Source of the DNA: JAYEIA01 sp964472505
Lineage (GTDB): Bacteria > Bacteroidota > Bacteroidia > Bacteroidales > JAADGE01
Direction of reading: 5' to 3'
DNA length: 60,968 nucleotides
NCBI GenBank assembly: GCA_964472505.1
Contig: CAYYQW010000018.1
Coordinates: 1 to 60,968, forward strand
The notes under the pieces were generated by a model. That model was not told the DNA's origin and did no database searches. It saw nothing but the letters and a program-made list of their open reading frames with translations. Made by a program: the position numbers and the translations under genes. Positions 1-7,115 of this stretch are shown here, piece after piece (within the stretch, counting starts at the first letter, position 1; every line of letters starts with the position of its first letter).

Positions 1-48
1 ACGTCCGGCGGTTCCTGAGCAGTAGTCGAAGGAAGGACTTCAAAACGT
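1..48 (-). repeat. Palindromic intergenic repeat, long form (copy R1, cut by window edge)
   Basis: Read on the minus strand this begins ACGTTTTGAAGTCC, continues through a middle containing TTCGACTACTGCTCAGGA and ends GCCGGACGT. The same order of blocks occurs at 38005-38065 and 38844-38905. The copy runs into the window edge, so its outer end is not visible. Confidence 0.75.
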
Positions 49-174
49 GTGGGCTATTGCGTCGGTTTTGCGTTAAGCTCTTTGGTAGTCTGTAGTTTAT
101 AGAATCCAATTTAGACTTTTAGCTAATAAATTAAAGTACAAATAGAGACAAATACGGATATTCATCTTTATTTT

Positions 175-206
175 TTTGGATTGTAAAAAAAATGTTCGTT
201 TATTTG
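175..206 (+). promoter_or_regulatory. Candidate Bacteroidota-type promoter for the trp leader/trpB unit
   Basis: A -33-like TTTG (175-178) is followed after 20 nt by TTTATTTG (199-206), one mismatch from the Bacteroidota -7 consensus TAnnTTTG. The -7 element ends 21 nt before the leader-peptide ATG at 228. The same geometry is found in front of the Tyr leader at 31861, which supports both calls. Confidence 0.5.
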
Positions 207-227
207 TCGGTACAAAACAGATAGAAA

Positions 228-290
228 ATGACAATCATTTTGAATAAAACATATTGGTGGCACGGATTTACTCTTTTCAAAGAAAAGTAA
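228..290 (+). CDS. trpL: Trp leader peptide (20 aa)
   Basis: A 20-codon ORF contains two adjacent tryptophan codons (TGG TGG at 255-260) in the context KTYWWHGF. It ends at a TAA (288-290) that lies inside the candidate antiterminator arm and 25 nt before an intrinsic terminator, and trpB follows. This is the architecture of transcription attenuation: slow decoding of the Trp codons when charged tRNA-Trp is scarce should leave the downstream arm free and prevent terminator formation. Tandem Trp codons in so short an ORF directly before a tryptophan gene are unlikely by chance. The role is inferred; the codons and stop are read directly. Confidence 0.8.
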   Translation: MTIILNKTYWWHGFTLFKEK

Positions 291-347
291 ATAACCGTAC
301 GCCCCAAAACTCACAAAGCCGCAGGTATTTACTTGCGGCTTTTTTTG
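267..347 (+). promoter_or_regulatory. Transcription attenuator of trpB (alternative hairpins)
   Basis: Three mutually exclusive structures can be drawn. A leader hairpin pairs 267-278 with 282-291. An antiterminator pairs GTAAATAACC (287-296) with GGTATTTAC (324-332) with one bulged A. An intrinsic terminator pairs 316-327 with 330-341 (12 bp including one G-U) and is followed by a T-run (340-346). The 5' arm of the antiterminator overlaps the leader stop codon, so a ribosome that finishes the peptide covers it and lets the terminator form. Pairings were derived by eye, without energy calculations. Confidence 0.75.
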
Positions 348-491
348 TTAATAATAATTTCTCAATAATGGAAGCTTACATTCTAAGATGGATTAAACGC
401 GTACGTCTTCTGTGGCAAAGCTTACAGCAGCCAACAAAAAAATAATTATTAAGTCATTAAATTATCAAATAAACCATTAAATATCACAAAC

Positions 492-1658
492 ATGTTACAA
501 GCAACAGAAACACGAGTAAAACCGGGATTTTTCGGAGAATTTGGCGGAGCCTTTGTTCCTCCGGTATTGGAAGAAATATTAAAAAATTTGGCGGAGCAAT
601 TTGAAGCCGTAAAAACTGATGAAAGCTTCAATAATGAACTGCAACATTATCTCAGAACATTTGTAGGAAGGCCTTCTGCTTTGTTTTATGCAGAGCGTTT
701 GTCTGAGCATATCGGCAGCAAAATATACTTAAAACGTGAAGACCTGAACCACACGGGAGCTCACAAAATCAACAATACGGTGGGGCAAGTCTTGTTGGCC
801 AAACATTTGGGAGCCAAAAAAGTAATTGCCGAAACCGGTGCCGGCCAACACGGAGTAGCCACAGCAACGGCAGCTGCTCTTTTTGACATGGAGTGTAAAG
901 TTTTTATGGGTGTCAAAGATATGGAACGCCAAAAAATGAATGTGAACCGAATACGGCTTCTCGGTGCCGAAGTAATTGCCGCCGACCAAGGCACACAAAC
1001 ACTTAAAGATGCCGTTGATGCGGCATTGATGTACTACACGCAAAACCCGGATGTATTTTATGTGCTCGGTTCGGCAGTAGGGCCGCATCCCTATCCTTCC
1101 ATGGTTAAGTATTTTCAGTCGGTAATCGGAAAAGAAGCCCGCGAGCAAATATTAGAAGCCGAAGGCCGTCTGCCCGATTCCGTAATTGCTTGTATTGGCG
1201 GAGGATCCAATGCCATTGGTATTTTCTCCGGTTTTGTAAATGATAAAAACGTGAAACTCTATGCTGCCGAAGGCGGAGGAGAAGGTTTACAGTCATTAAA
1301 AACGGCTGCTACACTAAATCTCGGAAAAGAAATGATTTTTCAGGGCAGTCGATCGCTTTGTTTGGCCGATGCCGAAGGTAATGCAAGAGAATCTTATTCC
1401 ATTGCCGCCGGATTGGATTATCCGGGAATTGGACCCGAGCATGCGTATTTACAAGACATAAAGCGAGCCGAATATCATTGCATTACCGATGATGAGGCAT
1501 TGGCTGCATACAAACTGCTCTCGCGCAAAGAAGGTATTATTCCGGCCATAGAATCATCGCATGCCGTAGCTTTGGCCGAAAAACTGCTGAAAGATAAAAA
1601 TGAACTGACCGTTCTGAACCTCTCCGGCAGAGGCGATAAAGATGTACACAGGTTTTAG
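492..1658 (+). CDS. trpB: Tryptophan synthase beta chain
   Basis: This is the pyridoxal-phosphate subunit that joins indole (channelled from TrpA) to L-serine to make tryptophan. The 388-aa length is normal for the family. The PLP lysine is K92 in HTGAHKINN, the conserved glutamate lies in AETGAGQHG, and the phosphate-binding loop is GGGSN (about 236-240). The family N-terminal signature GFFGEFGGAF is near residue 12. The gene stands alone: no other trp gene follows, and lon is convergent. A Trp leader peptide and attenuator precede it, so expression should rise when charged tRNA-Trp falls. A TrpB2-type paralogue is unlikely given the canonical N-terminus and length. Confidence 0.97.
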   Translation: MLQATETRVKPGFFGEFGGAFVPPVLEEILKNLAEQFEAVKTDESFNNELQHYLRTFVGRPSALFYAERLSEHIGSKIYLKREDLNHTGAHKINNTVGQVLLAKHLGAKKVIAETGAGQHGVATATAAALFDMECKVFMGVKDMERQKMNVNRIRLLGAEVIAADQGTQTLKDAVDAALMYYTQNPDVFYVLGSAVGPHPYPSMVKYFQSVIGKEAREQILEAEGRLPDSVIACIGGGSNAIGIFSGFVNDKNVKLYAAEGGGEGLQSLKTAATLNLGKEMIFQGSRSLCLADAEGNARESYSIAAGLDYPGIGPEHAYLQDIKRAEYHCITDDEALAAYKLLSRKEGIIPAIESSHAVALAEKLLKDKNELTVLNLSGRGDKDVHRF

Positions 1659-1682
1659 GAATTATTGATTGTTGAATAAACA

Positions 1683-1719
1683 AACACCCGGCCTGCACAA
1701 TGCAGCCGGGTGTTTTTTC
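1683..1719. terminator. Bidirectional intrinsic terminator between trpB and lon
   Basis: ACACCCGGC and GCCGGGTGT form a GC-rich hairpin with a short TGCA-based inner stem, flanked by A-rich sequence on the left and a T-run on the right. It sits between the convergent stops of trpB (1658) and lon (1736) and can serve both. Confidence 0.85.
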
Positions 1720-1735
1720 TCAATGAGCTAAACAG

Positions 1736-4210
1736 CTATTTTTCTTGTTTTTTCGAAAATGTAAATGTTTTGGGCTTTTCTGCTTTTTGCTTTAAAAGTG
1801 CCAAATTCATAACATCATCAAGGGTTTCGGTATAATGAAATGTTAAACCTTCGAGATATTTTTCTTTAATCTCGTCAATATCTTTTTGGTTTTCTTTGGC
1901 CAGAATAATTTCTTTGATACCGGCGCGTTTGGCAGCCAGTATTTTTTCTTTGATACCGCCCACGGGCAAGACTTTTCCGCGCAGTGCCAATTCGCCGGTC
2001 ATGGCCAAATTCTTCTTGATTTTTCGCTGCGTAAATGCCGATGCCATAGACATAAACATGGTGATGCCGGCCGAGGGTCCGTCTTTGGGAACGGCTCCCT
2101 GCGGCACGTGCAGATGCACATTGTATTCTGAGAATAAACGCTCATCAATGCCGTAAGTTTGTGCATTGGCTTTTAAGTATTCCAATGCTATTATGGCCGA
2201 TTCCTTCATTACATCACCTAAATTACCGGTAAGGGTAAGTTTGCCGTTTCCTTTACTAAGCGAGCTTTCCACAAATAAAATGGTACCGCCGGCCGAAGTC
2301 CAGGCTAATCCGGTTACCACACCGGCCTGCTTGTTTCCTTCATATTTCTCTCGGTTATAATCGGGCGGGCCGAGCAATTCGGATATTTCTTTTCGTGTAA
2401 TTTTCACTTGATACGCCTCTTCCAAGGCAATTTTTTTTGCCACTTTGCGCATTACTTCCGCAATTTTTTTCTCTAATGTCCGCACACCGGACTCTCTGGT
2501 ATAATTGCTGACAATTTCTTCTATCCCGGTTTTTGTAAATTGTATTTGTGATTTGTTTAAGCCGGTTTCTTTCAATTGCTTAGGAATCAAATGCCGTTTA
2601 GCTATTTGTATTTTTTCTTCAATTATGTATCCGCTTACGTCAATCAACTCCATTCGGTCGCGCAGCGCCGGGTTTATGGTTGTGAGAGTGTTGGCCGTAG
2701 CTATAAACAAAACTTTGGAAAGGTCGTATTCCACTTCCAAATAATTATCGTAAAAATTGGTATTTTGTTCCGGATCCAACACTTCCAAAAGAGCGGATGA
2801 GGGATCGCCTCTGAAATCGTTACCGACTTTATCAATTTCATCCAAAATAAAAACCGGGTTTGAAGTTTTTACTTTTTTAAGGCTCTGAATGATGCGGCCC
2901 GGCATGGCTCCGATGTATGTTTTGCGGTGCCCGCGAATTTCTGCCTCATCGTGCAAACCGCCCAATGACATGCGTGAGTATTTGCGTCCTAAAGCCGATG
3001 CTACGGATTTCCCCAAAGAAGTTTTACCGACTCCGGGAGGCCCGTAAAGACATATAATAGGTGATTTCAGGTCGCCTTTCATTTTCAGAACGGCGAGATG
3101 TTCAATGATTCGATCTTTGACTTTTTCAAGCCCGTAATGGTCATTATCTAATATCTTTTGAGCATTTTTCAGGTCAAAATTATCTTCGGTATAAGTATTC
3201 CAGGGCAGTTCAATTAAAGTTTGCAAATAAGACAACTGCACCGAATAGTCGGGCGACATGGGATTCATTTGTTTGATGCGCTTAATATGCTTTTTAAACG
3301 CTTCTTGCGCTTCCTCAGTCCAATTTACTTTTTTGGCCTCCGCCTCCAACTCTTCTATCTCGGCCTTATTGGTGTCGGTGCCCAGTTCTTCCTGTATGGC
3401 TTTTATTTGTTGATTAAGAAAATATTCTTTTTGCTGTTGTCCGAGTTCGGTTCGAACTTTTGACTGAATTTCATTCTTAATTTCCAACTTTTGAATTTCC
3501 ATTGAAAGCAAGCTAACGAGCATTTCGCCTCGGGTTTTCAGATCCCGGGCTTCAATGAGTTTCTGTTTTTGTTCGGTGGAAATGTCGCTGTTTGATGCCA
3601 CGAAATTTATTAAAAAATCCGGTTCGCTTATGTTCTTTACTGCAAATACCGCTTCTTTGGGAATGTTTGCGGAAAGGTGAATGATTTTAACTGCCAACTC
3701 TTTAACCGAATAAATGATTCCTTCAAATTCAGCATCGTTATCTTCGGGTAATTCATCGGTGAATACAGAATAATCGGAACTAAAAAGTTTGCCGTCTTCT
3801 TTTCTTATTTCGTTGGCAATTATTCTCTTCACACCTTTTATAAGAGCAGTTTTATTGCCGTCGGGCAGTTCCAGGATTTTAATAATATGGCCTAAGGTTC
3901 CCGTTGTATAAATATCTTTCGGCTCCGGATCTTCAATTTCAACATCTTTCTGAGTAAGCAAAGCTATTTTTTTTTCGCCTTTGAAAGCTTGTTCTATGGT
4001 TTCCAAAGAACTTTCGCGCCCCAGCGAAACCGGCATTACCACATCCGGAAACAATACAGAATTTCGCAAGGGAATTATGGGCAGTTCTTCCGGCAAGTCG
4101 GCTGCATCAAAATTTAAGTCATTAAAATCGGGTAATATAGGTATCAGATTTCCTCTTTCATCATCCGATGCAAGAAAATCTTCAAGTGATTTTTCTTTAT
4201 GAAATGTCAT
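1736..4210 (-). CDS. lon: ATP-dependent protease Lon
   Basis: Cytoplasmic AAA+ serine protease that degrades damaged and regulatory proteins. The 824 residues hold an N-terminal substrate-binding domain (about 40-240), a helical linker, the AAA+ domain with Walker A GPPGVGKT (about 389-396), and the C-terminal protease domain. The catalytic Ser713 lies in KDGPSAG and the catalytic Lys756 in GGIKEK; the Ser-Lys spacing of 43 residues is the same as in E. coli Lon (S679/K722). The start is the ATG at 4210. A sigma-54-like promoter lies about 50 bp upstream (4260-4275), which would suit stress-responsive expression. Convergent with trpB. Confidence 0.97.
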   Translation of the reverse strand: MTFHKEKSLEDFLASDDERGNLIPILPDFNDLNFDAADLPEELPIIPLRNSVLFPDVVMPVSLGRESSLETIEQAFKGEKKIALLTQKDVEIEDPEPKDIYTTGTLGHIIKILELPDGNKTALIKGVKRIIANEIRKEDGKLFSSDYSVFTDELPEDNDAEFEGIIYSVKELAVKIIHLSANIPKEAVFAVKNISEPDFLINFVASNSDISTEQKQKLIEARDLKTRGEMLVSLLSMEIQKLEIKNEIQSKVRTELGQQQKEYFLNQQIKAIQEELGTDTNKAEIEELEAEAKKVNWTEEAQEAFKKHIKRIKQMNPMSPDYSVQLSYLQTLIELPWNTYTEDNFDLKNAQKILDNDHYGLEKVKDRIIEHLAVLKMKGDLKSPIICLYGPPGVGKTSLGKSVASALGRKYSRMSLGGLHDEAEIRGHRKTYIGAMPGRIIQSLKKVKTSNPVFILDEIDKVGNDFRGDPSSALLEVLDPEQNTNFYDNYLEVEYDLSKVLFIATANTLTTINPALRDRMELIDVSGYIIEEKIQIAKRHLIPKQLKETGLNKSQIQFTKTGIEEIVSNYTRESGVRTLEKKIAEVMRKVAKKIALEEAYQVKITRKEISELLGPPDYNREKYEGNKQAGVVTGLAWTSAGGTILFVESSLSKGNGKLTLTGNLGDVMKESAIIALEYLKANAQTYGIDERLFSEYNVHLHVPQGAVPKDGPSAGITMFMSMASAFTQRKIKKNLAMTGELALRGKVLPVGGIKEKILAAKRAGIKEIILAKENQKDIDEIKEKYLEGLTFHYTETLDDVMNLALLKQKAEKPKTFTFSKKQEK

Positions 4211-4259
4211 CGTATTTTTTCTTTTAGTATTACTGTCTTATACTTTTTTGCTTACTTAG

Positions 4260-4275
4260 GTCAATACCCGTGCCA
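4260..4275 (-). promoter_or_regulatory. Sigma-54-like promoter upstream of lon
   Basis: Minus-strand sequence TGGCACGGGTATTGAC matches the -24/-12 consensus TGGCACG-N4-TTGC except that the final C of the -12 element is A. The spacing of the GG and GA dinucleotides is correct. Transcription would start near 4248 and give a leader of about 40 nt before the lon ATG. Sigma-54 recognition is inferred. Confidence 0.5.
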
Positions 4276-4554
4276 AATAGTAACAAAAACACGGCATTAG
4301 AATCTGATTTGATTCCGGTAAATGCGCTTTGAAATGAAGTGATATTTATTTTAGCTAATCCGTAAAGATTAAAAACATACAAAAAACTACAAATAAGACG
4401 CTTACAAAGACGAAAACAATGCTTTATAATTAAACTGACTGCTTTAATCGAAATTTACGTTTAATAAAAAACTAAAAAAAACAGTTTGTATAAATTTCAT
4501 CAAAAACTCAAATATGCAATTCCGTCAGTTTGGAGCAAAAAATTCGGCAGATTG
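4276..4554. other. Intergenic region with no recognised gene
   Basis: AT-rich space between the lon promoter and the 3' end of psd. Both neighbours are leftward genes. I see no ORF with coding character, no clear intrinsic terminator for psd and no repeat shared with other parts of the window. Confidence 0.5.
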
Positions 4555-5223
4555 TCAGGCTTTTGTTTTAATTTGTGCCAAAACTGTTGTATTACCTTTT
4601 ACTTTATCGCCTATTTTTACGTTTAACGAAGTCCCAATGGGTAAGAAAATATCCACGCGAGAACCGAATTTTATAAATCCAAGCTCTTGTCCTTGCTCAA
4701 AAGTCTCGCCTTCTTTGGCATAACAAACCACGCGCTGTGCCATAACACCGGCAATTTGTCGCAGCGCTATTTGCAGTTTGTTTTTGGTTTCTATAACGGT
4801 TGTGTGAGCTTCGTTCAGCTCGGATGATTTGGGGTTGCGAGCCAGTAAATATTTACCGGGCCGATATTTGGTATAAACCACCTTACCGCTTACCGGAAAC
4901 CGATTGATATGTACGTCCCAAACCGACATAAATACGGATACCTGCAAGCGCTTATCTTTCAGAAATTCACTTTCTTCGGTTTCCTCAATACTGACCACGG
5001 TGCCGTCGGCCGGCGAGAGTATCAGGAGTTCATCCGGGCTGATTGTGCGATCGGGGTTCCGGAAAAAATTTAATATCACAAACAGTCCAAAAGCTGAAAA
5101 TAGGCTTATGAACAACACAAAAGGGTTCAGTGAATCAAACAATAAATGTATTGCGATGTTCAGTACTACAAGTGCAGTTAGGGCGATAATTATGGTAGGC
5201 TTACCTTCTTTATGAAATCTCAC
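4555..5223 (-). CDS. psd: Phosphatidylserine decarboxylase proenzyme
   Basis: Converts phosphatidylserine to phosphatidylethanolamine at the inner membrane. The 222-aa length fits the short PSD-A class. Residues about 9-51 form two hydrophobic segments. The self-cleavage site is Gly187-Ser188 in KFGSRVD, where the serine becomes the pyruvoyl group of the alpha chain. Conserved SPADG (70-74) and DVHINRFP (103-110) motifs are present. It is the last gene of the rsfS-ftsH-DUF2007-cdsA-psd run, 10 bp after cdsA, so CDP-diacylglycerol synthesis and a later step of phospholipid synthesis are co-expressed. The phosphatidylserine synthase gene is not in the window. Confidence 0.95.
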   Translation of the reverse strand: MRFHKEGKPTIIIALTALVVLNIAIHLLFDSLNPFVLFISLFSAFGLFVILNFFRNPDRTISPDELLILSPADGTVVSIEETEESEFLKDKRLQVSVFMSVWDVHINRFPVSGKVVYTKYRPGKYLLARNPKSSELNEAHTTVIETKNKLQIALRQIAGVMAQRVVCYAKEGETFEQGQELGFIKFGSRVDIFLPIGTSLNVKIGDKVKGNTTVLAQIKTKA

Positions 5224-5233
5224 GTTGTTTGTA

Positions 5234-6064
5234 TTAATTTAAAAGTTCCAAAATTTGAATATAAGTAAATGCTGCAGGAACGGCAAAAATGAAGCTGTCG
5301 AAACGATCGAGAATGCCTCCGTGGCCGGGCATAATGCTTCCGGAATCTTTTACGCCGGCTCTTCGCTTAAACATGGACTCAGCCAAATCGCCATAAGTAC
5401 CGCTTACAGCAATAATAATTCCCAGTGCCACCCAAGACCAAAGGCTTATTGAGCTGCTGAATTGCGAAAGTAAGACAGCCACACCGGTTGCAACTACGAT
5501 GCCGCCAAAGGTGCCTTCAATGGTTTTATTGGGTGAAATATTTTCGGCAAACGGATGTTTCCCGATCAAAGATCCAATAAGATATGCTCCGGTATCATTT
5601 GCCCAAAGGATTAAAAAAAATCCGATTAGGAAAAAGTTTTTGCTGTCCGCCGTCCAAATATCTGATGTTCCCAAAAAGTTGAACATAGCAAAAGGGATGG
5701 TAACATAAATAATCCCAAACATGGTCAGTTCTATGGAACGGTGTTTTTCTGCGTTTTTTTTAAACACTTCTATAAGGAAAAAAGTCATAAACAAAGGCAC
5801 TACTATAAGATATATGCCAACATCTGCAATTCCTCTTGAAACCAGATGCGCCAATATAAAAATTATGCTTCCCGCAATTATCCCGAAACCGGCCTGTGCT
5901 TTTTGATGTTTATTCCCAAGCATTTTATAAGTCTCGGCTAAGGCTGCCAACATAAATAAATAGAATACAATACAAAAAACAATATGGTGCAGCAAAAGTG
6001 CAGACAGAATGATTACCACAAAAAATATTGCCGTTAGTGTACGTCTGATTAAAGTAGATTTCAC
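5234..6064 (-). CDS. cdsA: Phosphatidate cytidylyltransferase (CDP-diacylglycerol synthase)
   Basis: Integral membrane enzyme that makes CDP-diacylglycerol from phosphatidic acid and CTP. It has 276 aa with about eight hydrophobic segments. Family motifs are WANDTGAY (154-161), SPNKTIEG (177-184) and the C-terminal signature region 222-256, which contains GDLAES, KRRAGVKDSG and the invariant HGGILDRFDS. It lies 10 bp upstream of psd and 2 bp downstream of the DUF2007 gene in the same orientation, so it is almost certainly co-transcribed with both. Confidence 0.96.
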   Translation of the reverse strand: MKSTLIRRTLTAIFFVVIILSALLLHHIVFCIVFYLFMLAALAETYKMLGNKHQKAQAGFGIIAGSIIFILAHLVSRGIADVGIYLIVVPLFMTFFLIEVFKKNAEKHRSIELTMFGIIYVTIPFAMFNFLGTSDIWTADSKNFFLIGFFLILWANDTGAYLIGSLIGKHPFAENISPNKTIEGTFGGIVVATGVAVLLSQFSSSISLWSWVALGIIIAVSGTYGDLAESMFKRRAGVKDSGSIMPGHGGILDRFDSFIFAVPAAFTYIQILELLN

Positions 6065-6066
6065 GC

Positions 6067-7005
6067 CTAAGAGTTTGTTAAGATGTTACGGGCTTTTTCA
6101 AGATTTGATTCTTCAACATACAGCTCCACATCACCTATAAGAAAGCTGTGATCCTTTTCGTTCAGAATTACAGTTTGGATGCCGCTCTGCTCCAGTAAGT
6201 GTTTATAAAAAACTGCCCGCGGCATATCTGCAAACGATTTTAAAACCACCCACTCTTCTCGGCGCAATAAAAAGGTATCAGCTTGCTCGTAATCCCCTTT
6301 TTTTACCAAAAGATCAAACTCATCATCGTTCTGACGAATGATAGCAGGAATGTTTTCTTTGGCTAAGGTTTCTTCGTCCACTTCAATTTTAGTATAATTT
6401 TGAGCTTTACGCAAAACCACATAGCCTTCCGGAGAATCTATCAAAGCTTTTGCTCTTTCAATATCTTCATCTCTTACATACACCACAAGCTCCTGCAAAT
6501 GATAATCGGAATCTTTCTTTTTAATGCTTATGGCATCTATCTGGTTGGAGTCCAAAAGTTCAATATATATTTGCGTTTGACGTACTTTCCCGAAAGATTT
6601 AAGTTTAGACCAACCCTCTAATTTTTCTCCGGTAAGATACGGACCGACTTTCTCTGCATCTTCATTATTTACGTATAACTCATAATTATTGAGCAAATAT
6701 TTATCGTCCTCTTTATTTTTTATTTTACACTGAATGCCGTCTTTTTGCAATATTTTTTGAAATAGAAGAATCGGCTTCAGTACAACAAAAGAATTTATTT
6801 TAGTAAGTCCTTTAAATTCCTGGAGCAACTGTTTGGCTTTCTTTTCATCTTGCTTTTTGGTGTATAATTCTATGTAACCTATGAAAAAAAGATAATCTCT
6901 TTTATTAACGATAAAAGCATCAATATCGTTTTTATTTAAGATGTCTTTTCGGAGTTCTGCCTGATGCAGATTTTCAAATCGCTCTACTAATATGTAATCT
7001 TCCAT
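6067..7005 (-). CDS. DUF2007-type repeat protein
   Basis: 312-aa soluble protein with no signal peptide or membrane segment. It appears to contain four copies of a 70-80-residue unit of DUF2007 type (putative signal-transducing protein). Each starts with a motif such as ILVERFENLHQAELRKDIL or VVLKSFADMPRAVFYKHLL and ends with a variant of GDVELYVEESNLEKARNIL. Units start near residues 4, 74, 136 and 228. Single-unit proteins are common; a tandem array is less usual. The position between ftsH and cdsA is typical for Bacteroidota and suggests a link to membrane proteostasis or lipid synthesis, but no function can be assigned. Confidence 0.75.
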   Translation of the reverse strand: MEDYILVERFENLHQAELRKDILNKNDIDAFIVNKRDYLFFIGYIELYTKKQDEKKAKQLLQEFKGLTKINSFVVLKPILLFQKILQKDGIQCKIKNKEDDKYLLNNYELYVNNEDAEKVGPYLTGEKLEGWSKLKSFGKVRQTQIYIELLDSNQIDAISIKKKDSDYHLQELVVYVRDEDIERAKALIDSPEGYVVLRKAQNYTKIEVDEETLAKENIPAIIRQNDDEFDLLVKKGDYEQADTFLLRREEWVVLKSFADMPRAVFYKHLLEQSGIQTVILNEKDHSFLIGDVELYVEESNLEKARNILTNS

Positions 7006-7115
7006 TCGTTTGTAATTTTTATGATTGAAAACAATAAGTTGTCTGCAGTATTCTTGGGCTTAATTTTATTATCCGTAAGTGTTATAAAGTTACAAAAAGA
7101 TATTGAAAAAGGCTT

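Noticed and set aside
369..446. A 25-codon ORF (starting MEAYILRWIK) between the trp attenuator and trpB
   Set aside because: It lies after the terminator, has no tandem control codons and no recognisable features; most likely untranslated leader.
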